Assembly (NCBI GenBank): GCA_963789885.1
Contig: CAWBNB010000010.1
Span: 124,001 to 188,000, forward strand
Origin: DATEDA01 sp963789885
Lineage (GTDB): Bacteria; Pseudomonadota; Gammaproteobacteria; Burkholderiales; SG8-39
Direction of reading: 5' to 3'
DNA length: 64,000 nucleotides
The notes under the pieces: model-generated
Databases searched by the model: none
What the model was told of the DNA's origin: nothing
Seen by the model: the letters and a program-made list of their open reading frames with translations, nothing else
In this document: one piece after another, positions 8,180 through 17,564 of the stretch
Position numbering within the stretch: position 1 is the first letter of the stretch
Layout of the letters: the number at the start of each line of letters is the position of its first letter
Translations under genes and position numbers: made by a program

Positions 8180-9146
8180 ATGCACTCGTGCGCGATCCTC
8201 GACGACTATCAGAACGTGGCCTTGAGCGTCGCCGACTGGAGCCCGCTCGGCGGGCAGGTGAGCACGCGGGTGTTCAACGAGCACATCGAGGACCGGGAAG
8301 CGCTCGTGAAGGCGCTCGCCGAGTTCGACATCATCGTCGCGATGCGGGAGCGGACGCCGTTCGACGCGTGGCTGTTCGACCGGCTGCCGAAGCTCAAGCT
8401 GCTCGTGACGACCGGGATGCGCAACGCATCGATCGATCTCGAGGCGGCGGCGAAGCACGAGGTCACCGTATGCGGGACGTCGGGCTCGGTCGGGTCGACG
8501 ACGGAGCTCGCGTGGGGCCTCATCCTCGCGGTCGCGCGGAGCATTCCGCAGGAGAACGCGCTCTTCCACTCGGGGGGCAAGTGGCAGACGACGCTCGGGG
8601 TCGGGATTGAACGGCAAGACACTGGGCGTCGTCGGGCTCGGGAATCTCGGCGCGCGGACGGCGAAGGTCGGGCTCGCGATGGAGATGAAGGTGATCGCGT
8701 GGAGCCCGCGGCTGACGCCGGAGCGGTGCACGGAGATCGGTGCGACGAAAGCGGCGTCGTTGGACGATCTGCTGCGGACGTCCGATGTGGTGAGCATCCA
8801 TGTCGTGCTCAACGAGAAATCGCGCGGGATGATCGGGGCGCGCGAGCTCGGGCTGATGAAGCGCGACGCGATTCTCGTGAACACGTCGCGCGGGCCGCTC
8901 ATCGACGAGCAGGCGCTGATCACGGCGCTGCGGGAGAAGCGGATCGCCGGGGCGGGAATCGACGTGTTCGATCATGAGCCGTTGCCGAAGGATCATCCGT
9001 TGCGGAAGCTGGACAACGTCGTGGCGACGCCGCATCTCGGGTACGTGACGCGGGAGGGGTACCGCACGTTCTATGCGCACGCGGTCGAGGACATCAAGGG
9101 GTGGATCGCCGGGAGTCCGCTGCGGGTGCTGCAGGCCGGAAAATAG
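8180..9146 (+). pseudogene. D-2-hydroxyacid dehydrogenase (NAD-binding), frameshifted near 8600
   Basis: Both halves are well conserved but in different frames. The first frame gives the N-terminal catalytic domain (MHSCAILDDYQNVAL... to TTLGVG). The frame starting at 8607 continues with LNGKTLGVVGLGNLGART, the Rossmann NAD-binding motif, then NTSRGPLID (catalytic-site Arg), FDHEPLP (Glu) and ATPHLGYVTREG (catalytic His). Removing one base around 8595-8606, within GGGGTCGGGA, restores a 321-residue protein of normal family length. The role would be NAD(P)-linked reduction of a 2-keto acid to a D-2-hydroxy acid. One extra base beside a G run suggests a sequencing or assembly indel, but a recent real mutation cannot be excluded. 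Confidence 0.85.
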
Positions 9147-9158
9147 GCGCGGCGGACC

Positions 9159-10812
9159 ATGCTGACGACCGACGACGTCCGGGCGATTCCGCTGTTCTCG
9201 GACGCTCGAGCTGCCCGAGCTCGACCGTCTGGCGAAGACGTCTGCCGACATTCATCTCGCCGCCGGGGAGTTCGCCGTTCCCGAGGGCGGGGAGCGCGCG
9301 CTCTACGCGGTGCTCACCGGGAAGATCGAGGTCGTCAAGCTGTTCGACGGCGTCGAGCGGACGCTCGGCTGGCGCCTTCCGGGCACGATCTTCGGCGAAG
9401 TGCCGATCACCTTCGGCACGACGTTCGTGGGCGGCTATCGGGCGTCCGGACCCACGCGCGTCTTTCGCGTCGAGCCGAAGGACTATTACGCCATTGCAGC
9501 GGCGGCGCCATCGATCGCCGCAAAGGTAGGGGCGCTGGCGCGCGAGCGGATCGGCGGCCTGCAGGGCCTCGCTGCGGAAGCGCCCAAGGCGCGCGTGACG
9601 ATGGTCGGCCACCGCTGGGACACCACCGCTACCGAGTTGCGCAGGTTCCTTGCGCGCAACCAGATCAGCCACGACTGGATGACGCCCGATGCGCCCGAGC
9701 TCGCGACGCGCTGGCCCGGGCCGCGTCCGACGGACGACGAGTGTCCCGCGTTGCGGCTGGTCGACGGGACGCTGCTCCGGCGACCCGCCAGGCGCGAGCT
9801 CGCCCAGCGCCTCGGCCTGCAAACGAGTCCGCGCTCCGCCGAATACGACACCCTGATCATCGGCGGCGGGCCGGCCGGCCTCGCGGCCGCGGTGTACGGC
9901 GCGTCCGAAGGCTTGCGGACCGTGGTCGTGGAGCGCGAGGCGCCCGGCGGCCAGGCGGGCACGTCCTCGCGCATCGAGAACTATCTCGGCTTTCCCAGCG
10001 GCGTGTCGGGCGACGAGCTCGCGACCCGGGCCTTGCAACAGGCCAAGCGGCTCGGCGCCGAGATCCTCGTCACCCGTTCCATCGCCCGCATCGATCCGGC
10101 GGGTCGTCAGCTCTGCCTCGACGGCGACGAGGTCGTCCGGGCGCGGACCGTCATCCTCGCCACCGGCGTCACGTGGCGGCGCCTCGCGATCGACGGCTTC
10201 GACCGGCTCATCGGCAAGGGCATCTACTACGGCGCGGCGCGCAGCGAAGCGAGCGTCACCCACGGGCTCGACGTCCACCTGATCGGCGCCGGAAACTCGG
10301 CCGGGCAGGCTGCCTTGTACTTCGCCAGCCACGCCCGCACGGTGACGCTCGTCGTCCGCGGCGATTCGCTCGAGAAAAGCATGTCCCGCTACCTGATCGA
10401 GCAGCTCGCCGGGAAGTCGAACGTGAAGGTTCGGCTGCACTCCGAGGTGATCGTCGCGCACGGCGACACCAACCTGACGGCAGTCGACATCCGCGACAAC
10501 GCCAGCGGGAAGGCGAGCCGGCACGACTGCGGAGGGCTCTTCGTCTTCATCGGCGCCGACGCGGAGACCGGCTGGCTGCCGGAAGGCATCGCGCGCGATG
10601 CACGGGGCTACGTCCTGACCGGGGACGACGTGGTGAAGGCCGGGCGCTGGTCGCTCGAGCGCGATCCCTACCTCCTCGAGTCGAGCGTCCCGGGCGTCTT
10701 CGCCTGCGGGGACGTGCGGTTGAGCCCGGTCAAGCGCGTCGCTTCCGCGGTCGGCGAGGGCAGCATGGCGATCGCTTTCGTCCACAAGTACCTGCAGCAG
10801 GACGCGCGGTAG
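9159..10812 (+). pseudogene. Cyclic-nucleotide-binding-like/thioredoxin-reductase-like FAD oxidoreductase, frameshifted near 9202
   Basis: The protein starts MLTTDDVRAIPLFSD at 9159, then must shift +1 near 9202 to continue LELPELDRLAKTSADIH and the long frame to 10812; repaired it is about 550 aa. Order: cNMP-binding-like jelly roll (about 1-140), a glutaredoxin-like stretch (VTMVGHRWDTTATELRRFL), then the flavin domain with IIGGGPAGLAAAVYG (FAD) and LIGAGNSAGQAALYF (NADPH). The position where thioredoxin reductases carry CxxC reads IYYGAARSEA, so there is no redox disulfide there. It follows the dehydrogenase by 12 bp and probably shares its transcript. It may be a signal-gated NADPH oxidoreductase; the electron acceptor is unknown. 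Confidence 0.8.
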
Positions 10813-10836
10813 CAGCGACCAGGCGATCGCGGTCGA

Positions 10837-10932
10837 ATGAAGGGCGATCGCCCTCTGGCGGCGCTGGTGCTCGCGTACGCCGCGGCGAGCCTCTTCCACC
10901 ACGCGTTCCGGAATCGCGCAGCGCGAGCCTGA
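10837..10932 (+). other. Possible truncated membrane-protein remnant (31 codons)
   Basis: ATG 10837 opens a 31-codon frame (MKGDRPLAALVLAYAAASLFHHA then divergent residues and a stop). The hydrophobic stretch ending SLFHHA resembles the start of small membrane proteins I recall from Proteobacteria, but the similarity ends there. It is either a remnant or chance. The rest of the 250-bp gap between 10813 and 11062 shows nothing else except the ribosome site of the next gene. Confidence 0.18.
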
Positions 10933-11062
10933 GCCCGGCAAGACCCCGGGCCCCGGCATTCCGCGCTTCCAAAAGCAACGCCCGAATGCTCGACGTGCGG
11001 AAGAAACGGCGCCCCAAGGTGTTTGCTTGGAGCCGCACTACCGACAACAACAGGAGGAGTCG

Positions 11063-12526
11063 ATGCACTGCAAGACCCTGCTAACCGGGCTGGCCCTGTC
11101 CACTGGCGCCGTTGCGTTCGTCCCCGGGGCCGCACTCGCCCAGGACTCGGCCGCATCGGTGCTCAAGCGCGCGTCGGCCGCGATGGGCGATCCCAAGACG
11201 ATCCGCTACGTCGGCGAAGGCACCGGCTGGACCTTCGGCCAGGCCTACAAGCCCGGCACGGCGTGGCCGAAGATCGACATCCAGAGCCAGGCGCGGACGA
11301 TCAACTACGACACCGGCTCGATGCGCGAGGAGATCGCGTTCAACCGCGGCGAGCCGCGGGGAGGCGGCGGCTATCCGCTCACCGGCCAGGCGCGCTTCGA
11401 CCAGTACGTGAGCGGGACGTCCGCCTGGAACGGATCGCCGGGCGGCGCGGTCCCCGGCCCGCGCTGGGTCGCCGACCGGACGCATCAGCTCTGGACCACC
11501 CCGCACGGTGCGATCAAGGCCGCAATGAAGGACAACGCGACGGTGCAGTGGCAGACGAAGGACGGGAAGTCGCTCGCGGCGGTGTCCTTCACCGAGCCCG
11601 GGAAGTTCTCCGCGACCGTGTTCGTCAACGACGACTACCTGGTCGAGCGCGTCGAGTCGCGCCTGCCCGATGCCGTGCTCGGCGAGGTTCCGGCCGTGAC
11701 GGTGTACTCGAACTACCGCGATTACGGCGGCGTGAAGTTCCCCGGCCGCATCCAGCAATCGCAGGGCGGGTTCCCGACGCTCGACGTCGCGATCAAGGAA
11801 GTCCAGCCGAACGCGCCGGCCGACATCCAGGTGCCCGACAACGTGCGCACCGCGGCGGAGCGGGTCACCACCGACAAGGTGGCCGAAGGCGTCTGGTTCG
11901 TCGCCGGCGGCTCGCACAACAGCGCGGTGATCGAGATGAAGGATCACCTGATCCTGGTCGAAGCGCCGCTCAACGACGCGCGCACCGGGCCGGTGATCGA
12001 GGCCGCGAAGAAGCTCGTCCCGGGCAAGCCGATCCGCTACGTGATCAACTCGCACCACCACTTCGACCATTCCGGCGGCCTGCGCGCCGCCGCGGCCGAG
12101 GGCGCGACCATCATCACCCAGGCGGAGAACAAGCCGTACTTCGACCGCGTGTTCGCAACGCCGGCCAAGATCCTTCCCGACCAGCTCACGAAATCCGGGA
12201 AGAAGGCCACGGTGCGGCCGGTGAAGGATTCGATGACGCTGAGCGACGGTGCGCGGATCGTGGAGCTCCGCCGCATCGGCGACAGCGTCCACACCGACAC
12301 GTTCCTGATGGTTTATCTGCCGAAGGAGCGGCTGCTGATCGAGGCCGACGCGTTCACGCCGCTGCCGCCGAACTCGAAGCCGCCGTCGCCGCCGAACGCG
12401 AACAACTTGAACCTCATCGACAATATCGAACGGCAGAAGCTCGCGGTCGACCGGATCGTGCCGCTGCACGGCCGCGTCGTGCCAGTTGCGGACCTCTACA
12501 GCACGGCGAGTCGAACGCCGAAGTAG
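11063..12526 (+). CDS. Exported MBL-fold metallohydrolase with long N-terminal domain
   Basis: A 487-aa protein with a cleavable signal peptide (to about residue 27, ALAQDS), so periplasmic or secreted. Residues 30 to about 260 form an uncharacterised beta-rich domain (SAWNGSPGG, QLWTTPHGAIKAAM). The metallo-beta-lactamase domain follows: INSHHHFDHSGG, the zinc-binding HxHxDH motif, lies near residues 328-339, and a late PLHGRVVPVADL supplies a further histidine. A strong ribosome site AGGAGGAG sits 4 bp before ATG 11063; an earlier in-frame ATG at 11027 would hide the signal peptide and is less likely. The substrate is unknown; such folds cleave esters, lactones, phosphoesters or sulfates. 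Confidence 0.85.
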   Translation: MHCKTLLTGLALSTGAVAFVPGAALAQDSAASVLKRASAAMGDPKTIRYVGEGTGWTFGQAYKPGTAWPKIDIQSQARTINYDTGSMREEIAFNRGEPRGGGGYPLTGQARFDQYVSGTSAWNGSPGGAVPGPRWVADRTHQLWTTPHGAIKAAMKDNATVQWQTKDGKSLAAVSFTEPGKFSATVFVNDDYLVERVESRLPDAVLGEVPAVTVYSNYRDYGGVKFPGRIQQSQGGFPTLDVAIKEVQPNAPADIQVPDNVRTAAERVTTDKVAEGVWFVAGGSHNSAVIEMKDHLILVEAPLNDARTGPVIEAAKKLVPGKPIRYVINSHHHFDHSGGLRAAAAEGATIITQAENKPYFDRVFATPAKILPDQLTKSGKKATVRPVKDSMTLSDGARIVELRRIGDSVHTDTFLMVYLPKERLLIEADAFTPLPPNSKPPSPPNANNLNLIDNIERQKLAVDRIVPLHGRVVPVADLYSTASRTPK

Positions 12527-12543
12527 CCCGGGCTTGCTGAGCC

Positions 12544-12567
12544 GGCGCGCGCGCCGCCGCGCGCGCC
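12544..12567. terminator. GC hairpin between convergent genes, candidate bidirectional terminator
   Basis: GGCGCGCGC (12544-12552) and GCGCGCGCC (12559-12567) form a perfect 9-bp stem with a 6-base loop. It lies between the 3' ends of the MBL gene (12526) and the convergent lyase gene (12613). No T-tract is present. Confidence 0.38.
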
Positions 12568-12572
12568 GCGCT

Positions 12573-12611
12573 TCACTCGAGCTTGATGTTCGCCGGTTTG
12601 ACGGCTCCTGC
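12573..12611 (-). pseudogene. Possible remnant of the 3' end of a Bug binding-protein gene
   Basis: Reading minus-strand from 12611 gives AGAVKPANIKLE and a TGA stop (12573-12575). This closely resembles the C-termini of Bug-family proteins, including AGVKPE and RANIIPD in this window. No frame continues upstream because the lyase stop codon intervenes 2 bp earlier. It may be the last dozen codons left after deletion of a Bug gene. Very short, so it could be coincidence. Confidence 0.35.
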
Positions 12612-12612
12612 C

Positions 12613-13500
12613 TCAGCCCTTGCGCGCGTCGGCGCCGCGATATTTCTCGTCGAACTCGGCGACCCAGCCGAAGCCCATCAGCTCGCTGAAGTCCTTGAAC
12701 GGATACAGGCGAACGTCGAGCGCGGTGCTCGACCCCTTTGCCTTTAATCCCGCGTACGCCGCCTCCAGCGCCGCGCCGGCGGCGAGGAAGCCGAGCGCCG
12801 GGAAGATCGCGAGCCGGTAGCCGATCTCCTGGAGGCTCGCCGCATCGAGCACCGGCGTCCGCCCGCCCTCGACCATGTTGGCGATGAGCGGCACGTCGAA
12901 TGTCCGGCCGATGCGCCGCATCTCCTCGACGCTCTCGGGCGACTCGATGAAGAGGAGATCCGCGCCGGCGTTCAGGTACGCCTCCGCGCGCCGCAGCGCC
13001 TCGTCGAGGCCGAGCGTCGTGCGTGCGTCGGTGCGGGCGATGATCTTGAAGTTGCGGTCGCGGCGCGAGTCGACCGCGACGCGGATCTTCGCCACCATGT
13101 CCTCGACCGGCACCACGCGGCGGCCGAGCATGTGGCCGCACTTCTTCGGGAACTCCTGGTCCTCGAGCTGGATCGCCACCGCGCCCGCCTGCTCGTAGCC
13201 GCGGACGGTGTGCTGCACGTTGAGGAGGCCGCCGTAGCCGGTGTCGCCGTCCGCGACGAGCGGCGTCTGCGACATCGCGGCCATCTGCCCGACGCGCGAG
13301 ACCATGTCGCTGTAGGTCGCCAGCCCCGCGTCCGGCAGGCCGAGGTGCGACGCGACGACACCGTAGCCCGTCATGTAGAGCACGTCGAACCCCATCCGGT
13401 CGGCGAGCTTGACCGAGATCAGGTCGTAGACGCCCGGCGCGGAGATCAACTCCTTCCGCGCGAGGCGCTCGGCGAATTTCCGGCGTTTGGCTTCGCTCAT
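12613..13500 (-). CDS. Isocitrate lyase/PEP mutase family protein
   Basis: A 295-aa TIM-barrel lyase of the isocitrate lyase/phosphoenolpyruvate mutase superfamily. It has VADGDTGYGG (Mg-binding aspartates, about residues 81-90), the flexible-loop motif KKCGH (about 118-122) whose Cys is catalytic in isocitrate and methylisocitrate lyases, IARTDAR and FIESPES. The length is close to methylisocitrate lyase; oxaloacetate decarboxylase and dimethylmalate-lyase-like activities also occur in this group. It would cleave a C-C bond next to a carboxylate. The Bug binding-protein gene lies upstream on the same strand 22 bp away, suggesting that uptake and cleavage of one organic acid are co-expressed. 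Confidence 0.88.
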   Translation of the reverse strand: MSEAKRRKFAERLARKELISAPGVYDLISVKLADRMGFDVLYMTGYGVVASHLGLPDAGLATYSDMVSRVGQMAAMSQTPLVADGDTGYGGLLNVQHTVRGYEQAGAVAIQLEDQEFPKKCGHMLGRRVVPVEDMVAKIRVAVDSRRDRNFKIIARTDARTTLGLDEALRRAEAYLNAGADLLFIESPESVEEMRRIGRTFDVPLIANMVEGGRTPVLDAASLQEIGYRLAIFPALGFLAAGAALEAAYAGLKAKGSSTALDVRLYPFKDFSELMGFGWVAEFDEKYRGADARKG

Positions 13501-13522
13501 GCTCCGCTCCTTCGCTCCGATT

Positions 13523-14485
13523 TCACTCCGGCTTTACGCCGGCGGCCTTCGCCACCCGCGCCCATTTCTCGTATTCCGCATCCATCAGCTTCGCGAACTG
13601 CTCTGGCGTGTTCCCGACCGGCTCTGCGCCGACCTGGGCGACCCGCTCCTTCATCTCAGGCGTCGCAAGCACCTTCGCGATGTCGGACTGCAGTCGCTTC
13701 AGCACCTCGGGCGGCGTCTTGGGCGGCGCGAGCACGCCGTACCAGGCCGCCGACTCGACGCCGCGGACTCCACCTTCGGTGAACGTGGGCGCGTCGGGAA
13801 ACGCCGCGACGCGCTTCGACTGCGCTACGCCGATCACGCGCAGCTTGCCGCTCTTCACGTGCGAGAGCGCGGTCGTCACGCTGGTGAACCCCATCGCGAG
13901 ATGGCCGCCGATGAGGTCGGTCATGATTAGCGCGCCGCCCTTGTACGCGACCGGCAGCAACTCGACGCCAGCGGCCTGCGCGAACATCGCGCCGGTCAGC
14001 TGCGTGCTGCCCTCCGAGTGCGCGATCGAGAGCTTGCCCGGGTTCGCCTTGGCTTCCGCGACGAGATCCTTCACCGACTTCCACTGCGAACTGGCGGGTA
14101 TCACCAGCACGAACGGCGAGCTCGCGATCACGGTCACCGGCGCGACGTCGCGGCGCGGATCGAACGGCATCTCCTTCATCGTGAACGCGTTGATCACGTG
14201 CGTCGCGACGACGACGGCGAGCGTGGTGCCGTCGGGCGGCGAGTCGATCATCGCGCGCGTGCCGATGATGCCGTTCGCGCCGGCGCGGTTCTCGACGATG
14301 ACCGTCTGGCCCCAGAGCTCGCCGAGCTTCTGGGCAGTAGTGCGGGTGAGGATGTCGGTGCCGCCGCCCGGCGCGTACGGGACGATGAACTTCACCGGCT
14401 TGGAGGCGAATGTCCCCTGTGCGAGGGCGAGACCGGGCGCAGCGAGGGCGAGCAGGAGGAAGCGGACGAGCGCTGCGACACTCAT
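13523..14485 (-). CDS. Tripartite tricarboxylate transporter (Bug) substrate-binding protein
   Basis: Periplasmic binding protein, 320 aa. The signal peptide ends at about residue 22 (LALAQG); TFASKPVKFIVPYAPGGGTD and VIVENRAGANGIIG are the family's ligand-loop segments, and the C-terminus AGVKPE is typical. ATG at 14485 has GAGGAGG-type ribosome site a few bases upstream on the minus strand. It is the first gene of a two-gene unit with the isocitrate-lyase-family enzyme, so its ligand may be a di- or tricarboxylate cleaved by that enzyme. No membrane components are adjacent. Confidence 0.92.
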   Translation of the reverse strand: MSVAALVRFLLLALAAPGLALAQGTFASKPVKFIVPYAPGGGTDILTRTTAQKLGELWGQTVIVENRAGANGIIGTRAMIDSPPDGTTLAVVVATHVINAFTMKEMPFDPRRDVAPVTVIASSPFVLVIPASSQWKSVKDLVAEAKANPGKLSIAHSEGSTQLTGAMFAQAAGVELLPVAYKGGALIMTDLIGGHLAMGFTSVTTALSHVKSGKLRVIGVAQSKRVAAFPDAPTFTEGGVRGVESAAWYGVLAPPKTPPEVLKRLQSDIAKVLATPEMKERVAQVGAEPVGNTPEQFAKLMDAEYEKWARVAKAAGVKPE

Positions 14486-14572
14486 GGTGTGCCCTCCTCG
14501 GAATGGGCGGGCAGTATAGCGCCAGCCTCCGTCGCGCTTGCCGGCACCGGGGCGTAACGTCCGCCCTGTCCC

Positions 14573-15537
14573 ATGAACGCACCCGCCCGAACCGTAACCG
14601 TGGGCGAGGAGTTCCGCGACGACATCCGGAAGAAGCTCCCTGCCGGCGTGCTCGCGCCGCTCACGCGCCTCGATCCCCTGCGCTCGACGCTCGCCGTCGC
14701 ACAGACCTTCGGGCTGCTCGCACTCGTCATCGGCCTCGCCGTCGCGTTCTGGTCGTGGTGGGCCGCCGCGATCGCCGTGGTGCTGATCGGGCCGCTGCAG
14801 CACGCGCTGTTCGTCCTCGCGCACGACGGCGCGCACTACCGGCTCTACGAGACGCGCTGGCTGAACGACGCGGTCGGCCGGCTGTGCGGCACGATCGCCA
14901 GCGTCTCGATGTGCACCTACCGGGTGATCCACCGGCTGCACCACAACCATCTGTACGGGCCGCAGGATCCCGACATCGCGCTGCACGGTGGCTACCCGCG
15001 CGGGAAGGCCTACCTCGCGAAGAAGCTCGCGAAGGACCTCGCGGGTCTGACGGCGTTCAAGACCTATTCGTACTTCTTCGGGGCGCCGGCGCTCAACGCC
15101 GCGACCGCTGGACGGTGCTCGGCTTCCACGTCGCCGCGGCGTTCGCGGCGGGCTGGGGCTGGCAGTACTTCGTGCTGTGGATGCTGCCGCTCGCCACCGT
15201 GCTCCAGGCGATCCTGCGCCTCCGCGCGATCTGCGAGCACGGCGCGGTGACCGACTACGGCTCGCCGCTGACCGCAGCGCGGACGAACCTCGTGCCGTCG
15301 TGGCTGCGCTACTTCCTCTTCCCGCACCACGTGAACTACCACGTTGAGCACCACCTCTATCCCGCGGTGCCGCACTACAACCTGCCGCTGCTGCACGCCG
15401 CGCTGGAAGCGCACGGCATCCTCGATGGAGCCGAGATCCGGCGACTGCCCGAAACGCTCGCCCGGGTCTTCGCCGACCGTCCCGCCAACTCTGTCGCAAC
15501 TCCCGCCGCGGGCTCCGCCGGCGGGTCCGCCGCTTAA
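14573..15537 (+). pseudogene. Membrane fatty acid desaturase/hydroxylase family protein, frameshifted near 15108
   Basis: The first frame carries hydrophobic segments plus histidine boxes HDGAH (about residue 84) and HRLHHNH (about 120); the rest, from RWTVLGFHVAAAF onward, is in another frame and carries HHVNYHVEHHLYP, the third box. One missing base at about 15100-15112 explains the split; restored length is about 321 aa. All three di-iron histidine clusters are kept, so the enzyme itself looks functional in design: an integral-membrane di-iron desaturase or hydroxylase acting on lipid acyl chains. It is divergent from the Bug gene, 87 bp apart. A sequence error is the simplest explanation of the shift. 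Confidence 0.82.
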
Positions 15538-15620
15538 CCCCTCCCTTCCGCGCCCGGCGTTTACCGCCAGCAAGCCGGGACGTTTCCCGTCCCGGACAGC
15601 TGACGCGGAAGGAACGACCG

Positions 15621-17544
15621 ATGCCGAAGAACCTGCTGCTCGCCGCTGCCGTTGCGGCATTTGCCCTCAATACGATCCCTGCCCGGGCCGCGGCGACTCT
15701 CTCTACCGCGCCGCAAAAGACGCTCACCGCGTTCGCCAGCGAGCAGGAGCTGGCGGACCTCTTCAAGCGCTGGGCCGAGGAGGCCGAACGCCGGCGCAAA
15801 GAAGAGCGACTGCGCCGCGACACGGCGGCGTCGCAGGGCATGCTGGCCAGACTCTCCGCCGCCTCCGCCCCCGCCACGCTCGGTGGCGGCGAAGACGGCC
15901 GAGGCGGTGGCCGACTCGGTCACCAACGTCCAGCACGCGGGCGTCGACGAGGGCGGAATCGTCAAGCTGCACGGCGAGCACCTCGTGGTGCTGCGGCGCG
16001 GGCGCCTCTTCACCGTCCGCATCGCCGGCGGTGCGCTCGAGCCGGTGTCGTCCGCCGACGCGTTCGGCCCCGAGGTCGACCCACACGGCGCGTGGTACGA
16101 CGAGATGCTGATCGCCGGCAACACGATCGCCGTGATCGGGTACAGCTACGCGCGCGGCGGCACCGAGGTCGGCGTCTTCGACATCTCGCGCGCCGGCCGG
16201 CTCGCGCACAAGGGCACCTATCACCTGCGCTCGAACGACTACTACTCCTCGCGCAACTACGCGAGCCGGCTGATCGGCACGAAGCTCGTCTTCTACTCGC
16301 CGCTCTACCTCAACCCGTTCGTCGCGGACCCGTACGCCCAGTTCCCGGCGATGCGCAAGTGGCGCTATGGCGCGACACCGGCGGAGTTCAAGCGCATCGC
16401 GCCGGCCACGCGCATCTACCGCACCGACGAGCCGCTCGACCCGTACTCCGGCGTGGCGCTGCACAGCGTCTCAGTCTGCGATCTCGCCAAGCCCGAGCTC
16501 GAGTGCGAGAGCACGGCCGTAATGGGCCCGCCGGGGCGCGTCTTCTACGTGTCGCCGAATTCGGTCTTCGTATGGGCGACGCAGTGGCGGCGCGGCGGCG
16601 CGGGCGCCGGCTCGAGCGTGTTCCGCATTCCGCTCGACGGTTCGGCGCCGAGCGCGCTCAAGACCGCCGGCAGCCCGATCGACCAGTTCTCGTTCCTCGA
16701 GGGCGACGACGGCATGCTCAACGTGCTGGTGCGCTCGAACGGGCGCGGCGAGGGCATGTGGGCGGCCGAGACGAATCCGGGCGACCTCGCGCTGCTGCGC
16801 GTGCCGCTCGCGAGCTTCTCCGACGGCCGCGACAGCGCGCCGGCGAGCGCGTACCGCTCGCTGCCGAAGCCGGCCGGTTACGCGCTCCAGAGCCGTTACG
16901 TCGGCGCGTATCTCCTCTACGGCGCGGGGACCGGCTGGCACCGGCCGCAGCCGACCGCGCAGTCGCAGCTCTACGCCGTGCGCTATGCAGGCGGCGCGGA
17001 GACCTACGAGGTGCCGCTCGTCCACGCGGTCGATCGCATCGAGGCGCTCGGCGCGAACGCGGTCGCGGTCGGCAGCGACGGCCGCGACCTGCACTTCACC
17101 AGCCTGCGCCTCGCCCGCTTCCCGGTCGCGGTCGATCGCTACACGCGCAAGGACGCGGCGCAGGGCGAGACGCGCAGCCACGGCTTCTTCTACAAGCCCG
17201 AGGCGGCCGAGGACGGCATGCTCGGCCTGCCGATCATCGGCGGCGGCGAGTCGGCCGGGCGGCAGCTCCGCAAGGAGTCCGCGGCGCTGCTCTACCTGCG
17301 GAACCGGGGCCTGAGCTTCAGCGAGCTCGGACTGCTCGAAGCGCGCCCGACCGCGGCCGAGCGCAATGACGGCTGCCGCGCCTCCTGCGTGGACTGGTAC
17401 GGCAACTCGCGGCCGCTCTTCGTCGGCGGCCGCGTGTTCGCGCTGATGGGTTACGAGATCGTCGAGGGCGCCACGACCGAGAAGCGAATCGTCGAGACGC
17501 GGCGGATCAGCTTCGTGCCGCGGCCGGTGGCGATCTCGCGCTGA
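15621..17544 (+). pseudogene. Exported beta-propeller domain protein, frameshifted near 15885
   Basis: ATG 15621, after GGAAGGAAC, starts a signal peptide (MPKNLLLAAAVAAFAL, cleaved near ARA) and a charged helix. Around 15880-15893 the frame must shift by +1 to reach SVTNVQHAGVDEGGIVK, the hallmark opening of the secreted C-terminal beta-propeller family, and the long frame then runs to 17544. Repaired length is about 640 aa. Repeated blades with VRIAGGAL, VFDISRAGRLAHKG and FRIPLDGS fit a WD40-like propeller. Function is unknown; relatives are secreted or envelope proteins. The shift lies in a GGTGGCGGCG run and may be a read error. Confidence 0.78.
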
Positions 17545-17564
17545 GCCGCGGCGAGCGCCGCCCG

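Noticed and set aside
8590..8610. Programmed ribosomal frameshift as explanation of the split dehydrogenase
   Set aside because: No slippery heptamer, no stimulatory structure evident, and similar shifts occur in many unrelated genes of the window.
9094..10959. Long minus-strand open frame (about 620 codons)
   Set aside because: Antisense to the oxidoreductase; low-complexity Arg/Ala/Asp composition, no family features.
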